A DNA stretch of 64,000 nucleotides from Thuidium tamariscinum (GCA_947034885.2 OX344752.2:24990386-25054385); one strand, 5' to 3'; positions 37,158 to 49,797 are shown, numbered from the stretch's first letter. The notes: generated from the letters alone by a model not told the origin. Translations and numbers: made by a program.

Positions 37158-38548
37158 TGTGAGTCCCCGATTCGTCACCGGGGACTCACGGGTTCTTTTT
37201 TCGAAATTCCGACATAAACTAAGGCGTAATTGGGCTTATAAAACCCACAAAGGGCATTAAACCGGTATTGGCATTACACATACCAATGTGCCATTTGGTC
37301 ATTAGGTGGAATTTAGGATAGTTTACATCCAAAACGCCCTTGTTTTAGCTAAATAGACGCCAAATTGATAGAGATGAGCAGGATTAGGGTAAGAAGCCTA
37401 AAAAGGCCCTGTCTAGGCTAGGAAGTCCTCATAGGGGGGTCTAGGAGGAATCCCCCACTCCCCGTAGCATCGAAGAGAATACGGACAAAATACTAACCTT
37501 GAAATGTAGGTACCGGGTAATTTCCTAATTCTTGGAGCACGCAGTGGGGATGCAGATTTGCATCCAAGTGGAGGGATCCCATGGGTGGTCCCCTCTAAAG
37601 TTTGGGAATTTTCCAACATTGTTTGGATATTTTCCCAGACGGTCAACCGCGGTGGACTTTGGGTGGGAATTCGAAAGAATATCCCAAAGTGCGGTAAAAT
37701 CCCATTAAAAATCCGGCGAGGCGGTCTCACACCAACGGAGCGCTTCCCCAAGTTTCAAGACAAAACGATAGTCGGAAGATCCCGAATCGGCGACATTCCT
37801 CCCCAATTGACAAATTAAATGGCGGAAGCTGCAGTTGACCGGCATACCGGGGCCATACGACATCGGAACGGAGCCTATCTTGGGTCTATTCCTACCCCCT
37901 TCCATCTACTTGGAAGATTGGTGAAGGTTTGGGGTCCAAAATTGCTAAACTCCAAAAGTTGGGAATTTATCCCAACTTTGATCCTTGCTTACACTAAGAT
38001 TCCTCGAGAATTTGGACATAGTTTAAGGGGTAAGGGGTTCACTTCGAGCTAATTACGGCCTTCCGGAGCCAATGGCGCAATCCGTTTGCCATTTGGAACT
38101 AAACTCCAAAAGTTAGCCTTTGGGGGACAACACATGGAGAAGAAATGGGGGTTTAAGGCCCCCCAATGCTTTTTGGGGGAGTTTTGGCCCCAATGGCCGT
38201 GGGGAACGCGTAGGGAACGTGTGGGGAACTCCGGGCACATGTGGGAGCAAGTACCACCTCAAAAAGTTAGTGGAGGTGGCTCATGTGCTTTGGTGTAAGT
38301 AATTTCAAATTAAGTAGGTGGGAACACATGGGAACTTCTCTCATGTGAGAACTTGTAGATTTTGGGGAAGGTAAATTAGACGGTTTTGCAAGTTCTTGTA
38401 AGGTTAGGTAAGATTTGAATTTCTCAATTCAAATTGTGTAGATTTTAGGTGGATAATTAGATTTGGGATGGGTAAACATGTACGGACCTTCTAAATTCCC
38501 TCATCTAGTTATTCTTAGTAGATTAAGGGGGGGTTGCTCCCTTTTGGA

Positions 38549-38555
38549 TATAAAA
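38549..38555 (+). promoter_or_regulatory. TATA box of LTR-like unit C
   Basis: TATAAAA followed by a CT-repeat initiator-like stretch about 25 bp downstream. Confidence 0.5.
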
Positions 38556-40009
38556 GGGGCGGCATTCTCCTCTCATTCTCTCTCTCTCTCACTCCTACCC
38601 ATTTAAGGGAGGAGCACTATTGGGCCCGGGTTATGCCGGATTTCCTTTGGCTTTTGATGCCAAAGGAGCCTTTGATAGTTTTGGGGTTGTTGCACCCTTG
38701 GTTCTTGTGGTTTTTACTTGGGGACTTGAGACCCCCCCAAGTCTTGTTGGAACTTTTGTTATTGGATGGTGGTCCACCTTTTGTATTGTGAAACAAGTGA
38801 AAGTTGTTGTGGGAGAGACTAGTGAGGAACCGAGGGGTGACTTGGGAGGTGACTTAGAGAGTATGCTTGCAATTTGTACCTACCTCCTCCCCCCTTCTTC
38901 TTGTGCATAAGGTTAGGCTAGTCCCATGAGGGACGGCGGAGCCTTGACCTTCCTCTAAATACTTAGCCTTGGTGAATAGGAAGTCCCTCTCTTCTCCCCC
39001 TTCTCTTGTCCACGGGAATAGATTAGTCCCATGAGGAACGGCGGAGCTATGGCCCCCCCAAGTCTCTAGGCAATTAGAAGTCTTAGTCAAGTGTCAAAAA
39101 TACATCCTCACGGCGAAGCTTTGAACCCCCTAAGTCTTAGCGGGGTGTCAAATGCAAGTCCCTTCACAATAGCAACAACGTTTAGTTTCCAACACCTTGG
39201 AAATTAACCCAACGTTTAGCTTCCAACAACTTAGTAAGCAAGTCCTCACCTAGATTAGGAGCAACTAGTGCCCACCCAAACACTTAGCATACATCTTAGC
39301 ATTGCATTAGGAGTTAAAAACCAGGGTCCAGTCCAAGTCCAGAGCCAGCCCAGTCCAGAGCCAGACCCATTTCGGAGCCAGCCTCAGCCCCGAGCCAGCC
39401 CCATTTCAGGCCAGCCCACCGGAGCCAGCCCCGTCGGAGCAGCCCCGCAGAGCCGCCCCGCGTGGGTATCAGAGGGGGGTCCGCGGGTTTCGGGGGGGTA
39501 GGGCCGCAGCTATGGGAGGGCTGCAGCAGTTGGGAGGGCCGCAGTAGGGGGGGTTAGCTCACAAATTAAAACACCCATACGGGGTAGTTAGAATTAGAAT
39601 AGAGGTAGTTTAGGGGGGGTTAGCCCACAAATTAAAACACCCATACGGGGTAGTTAGAATTAGAATAGAGATAGGTTAGAGGGAGGATAACCCGCAAATT
39701 AAATACAAGTGTTAGAATGATTTAACGTAGGGTCGCAATAGTGAGGAAGAGGTTGGATCCAATTCACAACCAAGCGTACAACGTAGTCGGGAGCACGAAA
39801 TGGCGATGGTGCGGGACGGAGAAGGACCGGCGTGGGACATCCACGGAACGGAGGTGGGTCTCTAAACTCCCCCTTTGAATTAATTAAGTTGATACCTTTA
39901 GGAATCCGTTATTAGGAAAAAATTAGCATCCCAAGTGGGATTAAGGGCCGGTAATTAGCAACCACAAGTAGGAGAATAACCACAACTAGAATCAAAAGAA
40001 GAAATAGGA

Positions 40010-40470
40010 TAGCACAAATACATAGAATAGATTAAAAAGAATACAATTACAGAGAGTAGAAGAATACTTAGAGTAGAATAAAGTGAAGATAAATACGTAG
40101 AGTAGAATCAAGCAAAGACAAAGACGTAGACTAAAACAAATACGTAGAAGTAGAGTAGAGGAATACAATCACGTAGAATAGATTAACAGAAATATGTAGA
40201 GTAGGACAAGATAAATACGAATACGTAGAATAGGCTAACCAAATACCAATACATAGAGTAGAGGTATTCAATTAAAATATGTAAGGTAGACGTAGAACAA
40301 GATAACTACGTAGAGTAGAGGTGTTCAATTAAAATACATAAAGTAGAAGTAGAGCAAGATAACTACGTAGAGCAGAGGTACTCAATTAAAATATGTAAAG
40401 TAGAAGTAGAACAAGACAACTACGTAGAATAGGATAAAAATACGAAAACATAGAGATAAGGTAGGAAATA
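40010..40470 (+). repeat. Degenerate TACGTAGAGTAGA array
   Basis: A purine-rich array of irregular units built on ACGTAGA and GTAGAATAGA within unit C. It produces long spurious open frames rich in Leu, Phe and Tyr on the minus strand. Confidence 0.8.
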
Positions 40471-40776
40471 CCATACGTAAGTAGGCTAAAACAAATCCAA
40501 CCAAGTAAAAGTAGGACAAGAGAACGAAACACATAGAGTAAGGAACAATTAGAAGTAGGACAAGAAAACGAAGCACATAGAGCAAGGAACAAGTAGAAGT
40601 AGGACAAGAGAACGAAACCAACCCTTGGTAGGATAGGTAGGCTAGTAAAGAAGATCCATTGCTTGGAAGGCACAATGGATTGACGCTTAGACACCCGTAG
40701 GTAATAGGAGCGTTAGGACCAGAGCCTGGTTGTGTTCGCTTAATTCCAGGGGTGGGAATGAAGCGCCCACAAGTGG

Positions 40777-41233
40777 CAATGGACAACTATTTCTCATCTG
40801 TAAAGCTCTTCGATAACTTGTTGAAGCGTGGCTTTTATGCAATCGGAACAACACGACAGTTTCGCAAGGGCTTTCCAACATCATTGAATGTCACAAGTCA
40901 ATAGAGTCGTGGGACGTTGCAAGTAAGAGTGCACCGTGACCAACAAATAGCCGCCATTCATTGGGCAGATACGAAAGGAGTACATTTTTTATCGACCGCA
41001 AAGGAGGCGGCGTTTGTGTATCACAAAACAAGGGATCACAGCAGCTGTCCATATCGACGTCTCCCATCCAAGTTGCGTATTCTCGGAACATGAGAGGCGT
41101 CGACGTAAGTGACCAACTGCGAGGCTCGTACTCCGTCTAGATTGAGACCAAGAAGTGGTGGCATCATGTTTACTTCTTTGCAATGGATACAACATTGACT
41201 AACGCATGTACATTATTTATCGAGAAGGGCGCG
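40777..41233 (+). pseudogene. piggyBac transposase, second and third catalytic Asp
   Basis: The stretch resumes the transposase after unit C. It reads AMDNYFSSVKLFDNLLKRGF with the second Asp at 40782-40784, then VRVHRDQQIAAIHWADTKGV, and VDVSDQLRGSYS with the third Asp at 41102-41104 and its partner Asp at 41111-41113, then TKKWWHHVYFFAMD. Stops and a frame change are present between these blocks. The order and spacing match the piggyBac family. Confidence 0.85.
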
Positions 41234-44200
41234 TGTGAGTGCTTCTAACTCCACCTTCGAGCTAGAAGTTTTTCACACGGGTCCTGTGTTTAATTGTGTT
41301 TTCTCTCTAGTTGGGTATTCAAAGAGAGCCTTCCAAGCAATGAACTCTTTTAGTCACGTCTTTAAAGCGTTTTTGTTTATCTAAATTGAGTCTATGATTT
41401 TAATTATTCTATTCTAAAATTCAACTGGCTACCCTATCCTATTCTACTTCATCAAAGGAAATTATTCTAGTCTAATTCCACGCATTCGGTAAAAAGAAAC
41501 TTAGTAACAAAACAATGAGAATGAAAATCAAATGGGATCGATTTACCTCCTCTGCGTAAATCTCCATAGTCCCGTCGTCAAACATCATCATGTGAAGATA
41601 TTCTCCCACGACCTCGCCATCAAAATCATCCCGGCTCCCCATCTAATCCATAATAATTCTCACGTTTGTTGGTCAATTAAATCTATCCTGATTAAAAGAA
41701 AACTAAAGGTTATGTAGTGCTAATTTGATTGCATATCTCCCGTTATTCCTAATTATGTTCCGGTAATTAGAAAATACTGCAATTCAATTTAGTCTACCTA
41801 TTTGGTCAAATTCTTAGCAAATAATCTATTCTAGATGATCAATAGTGATTTAATGGTTAGTCTTTGTTATTGTAAGTTTTGTTCTTTTAATCAATATTCA
41901 AATTCTAAAATGAAATTAATTATTTTGAATCAAATCTTTTCAAATCTAATTAATTTTTAATTCTTTGTTAATTCTTCAATAAATTGGTTGTCAATTTGTC
42001 TTTTCCCTTTTGTCCTATTAATTATTTTTAAATCAAAACTATCATCAAATCTTTTCAAATCTAATTAATTTTCGAATTTGCGTTAATTTGTAAACAAATT
42101 GGTTGGCAATTTGTTTGTTTCTTTTTGTCTTATTAGGCCTAATAAAACAAAACCAACAAAATCCAAACTTTCTAAGAATCTAATTAATGACTAACGACCA
42201 ATGAATGTAGAACATTCCTAAAGAACGAGAATATTAGTAATAGTGATATTCCTAAAGAAACTAGTTTTTTATTCCCAAGGGTCAACCCCCAAGAATAAGA
42301 ATCTATTTCTATAGTATTATTCCAAAAAAAAAACAATTGTTTATTCGTAATTTGCTTCACGTGTCGGATTTCATCACCTTAATCTTCCTAACTACATCTC
42401 CTTCTCTCTCATTCTTGCTTACGATGTTTTGCAAGTTTTTTGTGGAGAGAGGTGGCTATGGAGTTTAGGATGCGTAGAAGATTGTGAAATATTTTGTGAC
42501 TTCCAAATGTTGGATTTTAGTTTAAAAAGCAAAGGTGTAGCGTCAACTGCCAACCATAAGTGTGAATTAAAATCCAAGTTTTGGGAGTTTCAAACGTACT
42601 GTGAGTCACTGAGTCCCTGGAGTGACCCAGACTTCCTCCAACGACTTCCCGACTCCCCTTAGCGACCCCCGGCTCTCCCCAGCGACCTCCCAATTCCCCC
42701 AGCGACCTCCCAATTCCCCCGGAGACCTTCGGTTCTCCTTTATACCCGGCTGGCCCCGCCCGATGGTGTGGCTGGTCCGCTCAGTGGTGTAGCTGGTCCG
42801 CCCTGGGCGTGACTGGCCCTTGGCTGGTCCGCATTTTAAACCAAATTCGGGTTGGAATTTTGGTTTCTTTTGGACATATAATTTTATTGGAAATCCCTTC
42901 TAACGTGAGGTAAGAATTTGGGAAGTTCTAATTTGGTAGTAATCTAACAATGGAGCCAATGAGATGTTTGAAGTAATTCTTTTCTCAAGCAAGTATGATT
43001 TTAAAGATTGAGAACAAGGTCCTCCCAACCTTGTTTAGTAAATGTTGTGGGTTCAAAGCTTTGCCGTGTCTCGAAGATTGTCGTATATTGAAAATTTTAT
43101 TCGCAAAAGGAGGTACACATGACAATGTTTAACTGAACTTTCACTTTAAATTCCAAAATTTCTTAGTATTCCAAAATCTTGTGGCCAAAAGAGGTACACA
43201 TGACAATGTTTAACCGAACTTTCACTTTAAATTCCAAAATTTCTTAGTATTCCAAAATCTTGTGGCCAAAAGAGGTACACATGACAATGTTTAACCGAAC
43301 TTTGGTACTCAACTTTGAAATGTCCAGTATCTAGTATCTCAACAAAATAGTGTTCACAAAGTCGTGTGATCCAGCTTCCAATAGTGAGAACGAATTGAAG
43401 GGGCCCTAAGCCTTCAAGAATTCAATAATCAAACTAAAAATAAAAAACTTGGCCAAGATCTTTGGTCCAAGTGGTGCTCCGACCACGTCGGTAGCACAAG
43501 AGTGAAGAAACAAAGTGTCGGTGCACGAAAGAAAAGGGTACTAGCAACCTCGAGGGGGGCCCTTATATACCCGTGGCCGAGCCCCTCTCGGTAATTGCCA
43601 GTGAAAATACTTTGTTACTTCTTATCCTAAACTACCCTAATGTAATTCCAAAATAATATTTGTTTAATGGTGGAAATTTCTAAAAACATCCCCATTTGGC
43701 TAACGAAATCTTGACCAAATCAAATCCAAGATCTTAACCCAAAATATTTTGGAATTAACCCTAATCTACCTAGATTTTTTGCAAATTAACCAAAAGTCAT
43801 TTTGAAAATTGTCTTTCTTTAGCCCAAAGATGGATTTTTACGCAAAAAAAAGATCTTGACCAAATCCAATCTTTGATTGTCCAAGAGATATTTCCAAAAT
43901 CACTCTTAATTAACCGCAATTAACGATTAAAAAGTCAAACTAAGAGCTGACCCTCTCTATCTTTTAGGGAACAACTCGAAACGGAAAAGCGTCTATGCCA
44001 TTGTCTTCAGAAGACCCCATTTAGCCTAAAGAACCCCTTATCCCTCACTCCTAGGCCGTTTGCATGCCCAAATTGGAATTACGGTAACTCCAATTAAAAG
44101 TCAAAAATCTAACTTTTAGGATTTGTGCATTTTGATGAATCTGTTAGGCCAAGGTTGTTAGGAATGTCCGTGAGAGTAAGGAATGACTCCTTATTTTTGA

Positions 44201-45132
44201 CAATTGGACATCATTCACTCCTGATACGCCGGTCAACACGCTGCCAATTTGTAAATTCCATTGAAATTCGATGTCGATGCCGATTCTGGTAGTTGAGAAT
44301 GTCGAAATGTCTTCAAACTTGACCGGGCGCTTATTAAGCACACAAAAATCTATCCTAATTTTTAGTGAGATTTTACCGCATCATACGTAATTTCTATGAA
44401 TTTACAAACATTTCTATGTGCGGTTGACTTTCCATGGAGTCAACGTGGAATTTCGGAAAAATCCGAAATAAATTGGGTAGCATCTAGGGATCTCCTAGAT
44501 TCTTAGCGTAAGTTTCACGCGACCTTGCACTAGTCTAATTTTAGTAATTTGGAATTACTTTGCCCAATTGGACAATTTAATTCCCAATGACCGGGAATCT
44601 TGGACAATTGTTTGATTCTTGTTCGCTCCTGGCATGCTCCTATCCTTGGAACACCTTTCTGTAGTCTTCAATCTCCAATCCCCCATCTTTCATCTTGTGA
44701 AACTCCCATTCTCCAAGTCATTTGTAATTGTTTTACTTTTAAATTCAATTTGTTCCAAAATTGAATTTAAGCCTTGGTAACTCTTCTAGGCTCGTAGAAG
44801 ACTCTTTTGGCTTAGTTTGTATGTCATGTGCATCCTTAAAAGGTTGACTTTGCACAGACAAACACTAGGACTGACTAACTCTCAATTCTTCAATTCTCTC
44901 GGAACTACTAAATCTTTACACAAACTTACTTTGGAGACTTAGAATGATTCAAATTCCTAGGATTAGGAATTTTCCACCTTCTAAGTTGGTTTTCCACCAT
45001 TTTGGCATAGACTGATACCAAAACTCCTTCAACACTCTTTTTATGTCATTTTCTTGTATATTTTGGCTAATTTTCACTATTAATTCGTGAAAAATGGACC
45101 CAGAGTCCCGAGTGCCATCTCGAGGGCTCACA
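41234..45132 (-). mobile_element. Solo-LTR-like unit B (LTR retrotransposon fossil)
   Basis: 3899 bp from TGTGAGTGCTTC to GGGCTCACA, flanked by a perfect GCGCG duplication (41229-41233, 45133-45137). Same family and direction as unit A, with the TATATAAGG box at about 43556-43568 on the minus strand. It holds three units of an 82-bp tandem repeat (43105-43300, GGAGGTACACATGA) where unit A has two. Large parts are identical to unit A while the rest is clearly diverged. Confidence 0.8.
41547..41642 (-). other. Conserved 96-nt exon-like segment in LTR-like unit B
   Basis: Minus-strand, 32 codons, MGSRDDFDGEVVGEYL at the start and TMEIYAEE at the end, bounded by TTAG before ATG and GTAAAT after GAGGAG. 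Same length and splice context as in units A and D. Confidence 0.55.
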
Positions 45133-45137
45133 GCGCG

Positions 45138-45442
45138 CTGCACGAGGTGATCGTGTAAAGACCCATCTTGATTTCCAATTGAAAGTAGCTTATGCGCTTA
45201 TGGGTCTTCCCACCCCGACAACCCAAGATGGCTTTGTAGCACCATTGCCGCCGCGACCTCAACGATTTTGTTATGGATTCACCACTATCGGACGTGCTCA
45301 CACACCATTTGCAACACCCTTGTGTCTTGTTTGCTTCGTGTGCCGCAAGAGGACCACGTATGTTTGTCGCCAGTGCAACAACACTCGTCTATGCCTTAGT
45401 AATTGCTTCGACTCTTTCCATGAGGCACCTGTGACAGTTTGA
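45138..45442 (+). pseudogene. piggyBac transposase, C-terminal Cys-rich domain
   Basis: After unit B the transposase continues with KTHLDFQLKVAYALMG, the usual segment after the third Asp, and ends with a zinc-binding cluster CLVCFVCRKRTTYVCRQC followed by LCLSNCFDSFH. This Cys/His pattern is the known C-terminal domain of piggyBac transposases, which binds the terminal repeats. The stop follows 7 residues after the last His. Confidence 0.85.
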
Positions 45443-47191
45443 AGTCAATGTCTATGTTCATGCGATGGTTGATGAGGTGAGAGTCTGAAGCTCTATCTAT
45501 CATGGGCATTGTTGAGGTGGTACTCAGACGTAAGTTGGCTAGTAAATTTCTTGTCTACATTTTGTCGATTCTTGTATGGTGTCGTGTTCATGGACTATCA
45601 ACGTAGTAACTGAAGGATGATTTATCTGAAGACTCATAACCTATGTTGTCGTCGTTGATGAAGGTTGGAGCACGGAAGGACTGTCAGTTGAATCGATTCT
45701 TGCTTCAGCAATTGAGCAAGAACCCTGGAAGGCATGGTCAGTGGAGCGCCGTACCTGCGCTTCAGTTACAGATTGGATCAGACATTCAGACTTCGTATCG
45801 ACATGGAGCTAGTGGTCCAAGAAATCAATAGTTGTGAGGATTTGAGCTTCCGTAGATAGCATGTTGGTTTTGTTGTCGGCATGATCATTGCCAAAAAACA
45901 AAAAATAAAAAACAATTTTGAAATATGCCCTTTGCTATGTCGCAGACTTCCTCTATTATGGTGTGTAGGAAGTTGTGTCTAACTTGTTCGGTTGAGATGG
46001 TCTGAGAAGAGGATCAGATTATGTGCACGGTATAGTTTGTTCCCGTGTGTAGTCGCTCCCCAACTAATAGCCGGGTTTTTTTTATCAGAAGAGAGACAGA
46101 CAGACATTACTTGTTTATCGAGAAGAGAGACAAAAATTACTGCGGAAGAGAGACAGACATTACTTGTTTATTGTGAAAAGAGAATCTAATAGGCTAGATT
46201 CGTCATACAAGTGGCGAGACATTACGTACCGTGTCGAGCAGTTCTCGCGGCCTCCTTCCGGCTTCATCGGCTGCCCGGACAAAGACTCACCATGTTGCCC
46301 TTGACGGCGCTATGTGCTCATACCCGGCTCGCGACACTGAACCTCGCGGCTTCACCCTCTCTTCCCGCCTAGTCTACCCGCTTTGTTTTTTATTCTTCCC
46401 GCAATAATTACCAACGTCGAACTGCTTCGCATCTGGGACTTTAGGAAGCATGGTACTCGTAAGTGGGAGCGCAAGGGAACGCTACGCTGGAGAATTCAGG
46501 AACATGAGTTGGCTTTGAGGCCCGTGTTTTTGACGCGAAATATCAAGCGCCAGCTGTTGCAGCTATGTAAAAGATGGATGTCGTATGCAAACTACTAGAG
46601 AGCTTTCGTATAAAACATGAAGCATTGAGTATTCCATAAAATCAGTCGTTGGTGAGGCTTGCGATGTAAAGTGGAATAGTGTAGAGTTCGAATGTACGTC
46701 AACATCAAGAAATTCAACCAGTCAGATTTTGTGGATGGTGCTCTTTCTGCGTCAAAGGGAACCGTATTTCAATGGTGATGGCTTGTATTCTATTTCAAGA
46801 AGAGCTCACAAATCACACCGTGAAATGCACGAATCGGCTTCAATTCAACTAATTTTTATGGATACTGAGTGTCCAAGAAGTTGACAAAACTGTCTAAGAA
46901 TCCCTCCCTCACCAGAGCTTTGATTCGCACAGTATGCACGAATTAGTGAGAGTCTCTCACGTTTTCAGGAGGCAAACTTTTTTGTGGCATGAATCTTCCC
47001 GCAGTTCTCACATGTAAGTAAACCGTCAGATCGCAAATTTTTTTTGCAATTCCAATCGCCAAGGGCATGTAGCTTCGATATGCCTGGTCCGATTAGATTC
47101 TCGGATAACACACTTGTAATCAAATTATGCTTTCCAGACCGTATACTCCCAAACTATGCTCCCCCCCAGATCAACCACGGTCACTAAAGGG
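45443..47191 (+). other. 3' non-coding part of the piggyBac
   Basis: About 1.75 kb between the transposase stop and the right terminal repeat. A ~35-bp unit containing AGAGAGACAGACATTACTTG is repeated three times at 46084-46188. Open frames at 45643-45831, 45992-46189 and 46383-46598 have no recognisable domain; the last (RIWDFRKHGTRKWERKGTLR) is basic and might be a relic of another gene. Confidence 0.5.
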
Positions 47192-47195
47192 TTAA

Positions 47196-48283
47196 ATAAA
47201 CTTCATCCAAGTTGAGCTCTAAACTTCATTTATTTGTATCTTTCTTATTTTAAGTCTATTTTCTAAATGTGAGATGTTTTTGGAAATTTTTGAATCTAGT
47301 CTATGAGATTTCAAACTTAAATTTTGGAATAAAAATTAATCTTAATATTCTAACTTTGAACTTGAAATTTGGTTGATAGTTTTGAACAACTAACTTTTAA
47401 AATTAAAAGAAAAGAAAGGAACTAACAACTTACGTGAAAAAAGACATCATTTTGAAGGTTGTTAATGATGACTTCCCTTTCCAATGCATTTTCCATGATT
47501 GTTTGCTTTGAGAGTTTTTGCTCACCGCTTGAAAATGAGATTTCAATACAAGTTTGAACTTAACTTCTACTATTTTTTTTCTTTCTATTTTACTTCTTTC
47601 TCTTCCACACTATTCCAACTCTATAATTCTATTCTAAAGATTGATCTTGGATATCATTCAAATAATTATTTCAAAGAATAATTGACTTTTAACAACCTAT
47701 TCTTTTTTTTCAAGTCAATTATTATTCTATTAAAATTCTAAAGGTTTTAATTATTTCTCAAGGTTTTCCATAAATCCTATCAACTCTACAATCTTCCTTT
47801 CAAATTCCAATTTGCATCTTCATCACTTCCATTTGGAGAGTGAGTTGTGGAAGTTCTACTTTTGAATTGTCACAAATAGTCTAAGTCTCTTTCTTGATTG
47901 AGCTTCCTACCTTCTTCTAAAATGTGAATTTTGGCATTAAAAGGATATTGAGTGAGGACTATTCTATTTTACTTCTATTTTCTCTTTCATTCTTAGTCTT
48001 ATAATAATTTTTTCTAGTTTTTAAAAGACACAAAAACTATTCAAAATTTTGAGAGATAGAAAATTTATTTGTTTTGTTTTCAAAAGTGAAGAAAGCAATC
48101 AGCCCTATAAGAACAACTCAGTCACCCCAAATAGCAACTTTAGTCGCCCTAATGGCCTGCCATGTGGAAGCCATCTACTAGCCAAACCCTTGCTCACTAG
48201 GGTGAGATGGCAAGGTGAGGTGGTAGCCTAGTGGTTGAATGGCACTCTTCCCAATCTAATTGATGAGCCTTTGGCTAATCTAA
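47196..48283. other. AT-rich decayed sequence
   Basis: No gene. The region up to about 50.2 kb faintly recalls the LTR-like units (for example the CCTTCAAAACTT and TTTAAATACTCTCC phrases near 49380 and 49545), so an older copy could underlie it; I cannot define ends. Confidence 0.25.
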
Positions 48284-48627
48284 GAGCATCTCCTACACCC
48301 CTCCAATAATTTTAGCCTTTTTAATTGAGATCTATCTAGTTTAGAAGGGATGACCATTTATATCCACAACATTACAACTTACTAATATATACTTCCAACC
48401 AATCACAAGTCAAAGAACTTCCAAAAGCAATAAGTATCCTATCATTTATTACGACAACTTACTAATCCCAAGATAATATGTAGCATATAGAGGAATTAAT
48501 GATCCCTTCAAACATGGCTTATTTGGAGGAAAAAAGTGAAGGTCGAGCGTGAGATACATTAAAATTGATTGCTTATCATCCAAAAATTAGAGGAGAAGAG
48601 ATACTTGAAGGATTGTAGGAGATGCTC
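48284..48627. mobile_element. Tourist-like MITE (PIF/Harbinger), GAGCATCTCC ends
   Basis: 344 bp with 14-bp perfect inverted ends GAGCATCTCCTACA and TAA on both sides (48281-48283, 48628-48630). The same terminus marks the larger elements at 60423 and 61698. Confidence 0.85.
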
Positions 48628-49797
48628 TAATTGCTTAGGCCTTTGATTCACATAGTTGGGATTTTCTAGACTTTTGCCTCAATAACCAAATGTTTTGGAC
48701 TTTTTAAACAACTTCACACTTGAAGACTAGAATTTGGATGCTAGAATGATACAAATTTTGAGGGAATGCACTCTAATTTTTTACCACTAAATTCAGTATT
48801 TGGAAGATTTTTAACTAAGTCTTTCGGAAACAAAGGGGAAGCAATAATCTCTACACAAATTGTACTTTCCATTGGTTCTCAATTCAATTTCTCCACCACT
48901 CAATGGGCTTCAACTATGATAATTTCTATGAATTTTGGAGGATTTTTTCCTACAAGTCAAAGTGTTGCCGTATTTTGGGAAACCACTAAAAATTCTATTA
49001 CAAGTTCCCTAAAATTCAAAGTCAAAGCTTTGTTGTTCCAATAGGACTAAAAAAAACCCAAAAAACTCAAGAGAATCAAGTGACTAGACAAGCGCTAGTA
49101 CAAATACTAAGAACTACAATGTTCGTTTGTACAAATATTAGTACAACTTGTATTTCTAAATACATGTTAATACAAGTTTGTTTGTATACAAACAACTAAA
49201 AATCAAGCAGTAGATGCCTTTTTAAGTGGCATTGCCAAGGTACAGAGGGGGTGGTCTCTAGGATTAGTACATATATTAGAAAATCAACAAAACTTTCACA
49301 AACGCCCAAGCTAGTGTATAAAAGAAAACTCCTGCAAGATACAAAAGAAATTAGTAGGGTTTGAAGGGACCCCTTAGTCCTTCAAAACTTATACAAAAAC
49401 ACAATTTGAAGCTTGAAATGCTCGAAAAACATATGCACTTGCAATTTTGGCTCAAATGATCAAAAGATCTACACAAATAGATCAATGGGTATAGAATGCC
49501 AAAAAATGACTACAATGGGTGAGAAGAGAAGACAAGGGGTGCTTTTAAATACTCTCCAAAGGGCACCCACCTCCTCTCATTTTGTTGTGGTAATCTCATC
49601 ATTTAGGATTTTCATCTTAAATTATCATTTTTGAATTTTTACTTTGAATCAAAATTTTAAGTTTTGGAGAAAGGCTCCAAATCATAAACGGATTAAGCCA
49701 TTGACTTCAAAAGGTCGTTTTTAATGGGAGTGACTCCTCTCTAATATTTTCATTGCATAAGACACAACAAAACCTAATGCCAACTTAATCCCTTAAA
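48628..49797. other. AT-rich decayed sequence with short open frames
   Basis: Open frames at 48766-49044 (92 codons) and 49413-49634 (73 codons) show no recognisable motif. The second ends near a TTTAAATACTC box followed by a short GC-rich stretch, reminiscent of an LTR promoter. Confidence 0.25.

Larger units (their letters stand above)
37158..40771 (+). mobile_element. Solo-LTR-like unit C (LTR retrotransposon fossil)
   Basis: 3614 bp from TGTGAGTCCCCG to AAGCGCCCACA with a perfect 5-bp duplication AGTGG (37153-37157, 40772-40776). A TATAAAA box lies at 38549-38555, followed by a CT-rich run, as in an LTR promoter. It contains a CCAGAGCCAGCCC-type minisatellite (39322-39450), a 64-bp direct duplication (39547-39677) and a degenerate TACGTAGAGTAGA array (40010-40470). 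The segment around TTGCTTGGAAGGCAC (40658-40673) and the end AGCGCYCACA are shared with units A, B and D, so it belongs to a related subfamily. No retroviral-type genes seen. Confidence 0.8.
30067..47191 (+). mobile_element. piggyBac DNA transposon, inactive, with three nested LTR-like units
   Basis: TTAA at 30063-30066 and 47192-47195 flanks inverted ends of CCCTTTAGTGACC (13 bp perfect, then loosely GTTGAC/GTTGAT). This is the diagnostic piggyBac arrangement. The element carries a transposase in pieces (35448-45442), an additional open frame at 30834-31250 and about 1.7 kb of 3' non-coding DNA. Nested units at 31582-35104, 37158-40771 and 41234-45132 account for about 11 kb, so the original element was about 6.1 kb. 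The transposase contains stops and a frame change, hence the copy cannot be active. piggyBac elements are well known in animals and some protists and algae; in plants they are reported rarely as far as I know. Confidence 0.9.

Noticed and set aside
40382-40786. Open frames of 134 and 102 codons resembling membrane proteins
   Set aside because: They arise from the purine-rich TACGTAGA array on the opposite strand; the hydrophobic residues reflect the repeat.
34201-44341. The identical 65-codon frames in units A and B as two copies of a host gene
   Set aside because: The identity extends far beyond the frames on both sides and covers LTR-like sequence, so it reflects shared LTR DNA.
49205-49570. 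A fifth LTR-like unit between 47.2 and 50.2 kb
   Set aside because: Only scattered phrases resemble units A-D; I found no TG...CA ends or duplication.
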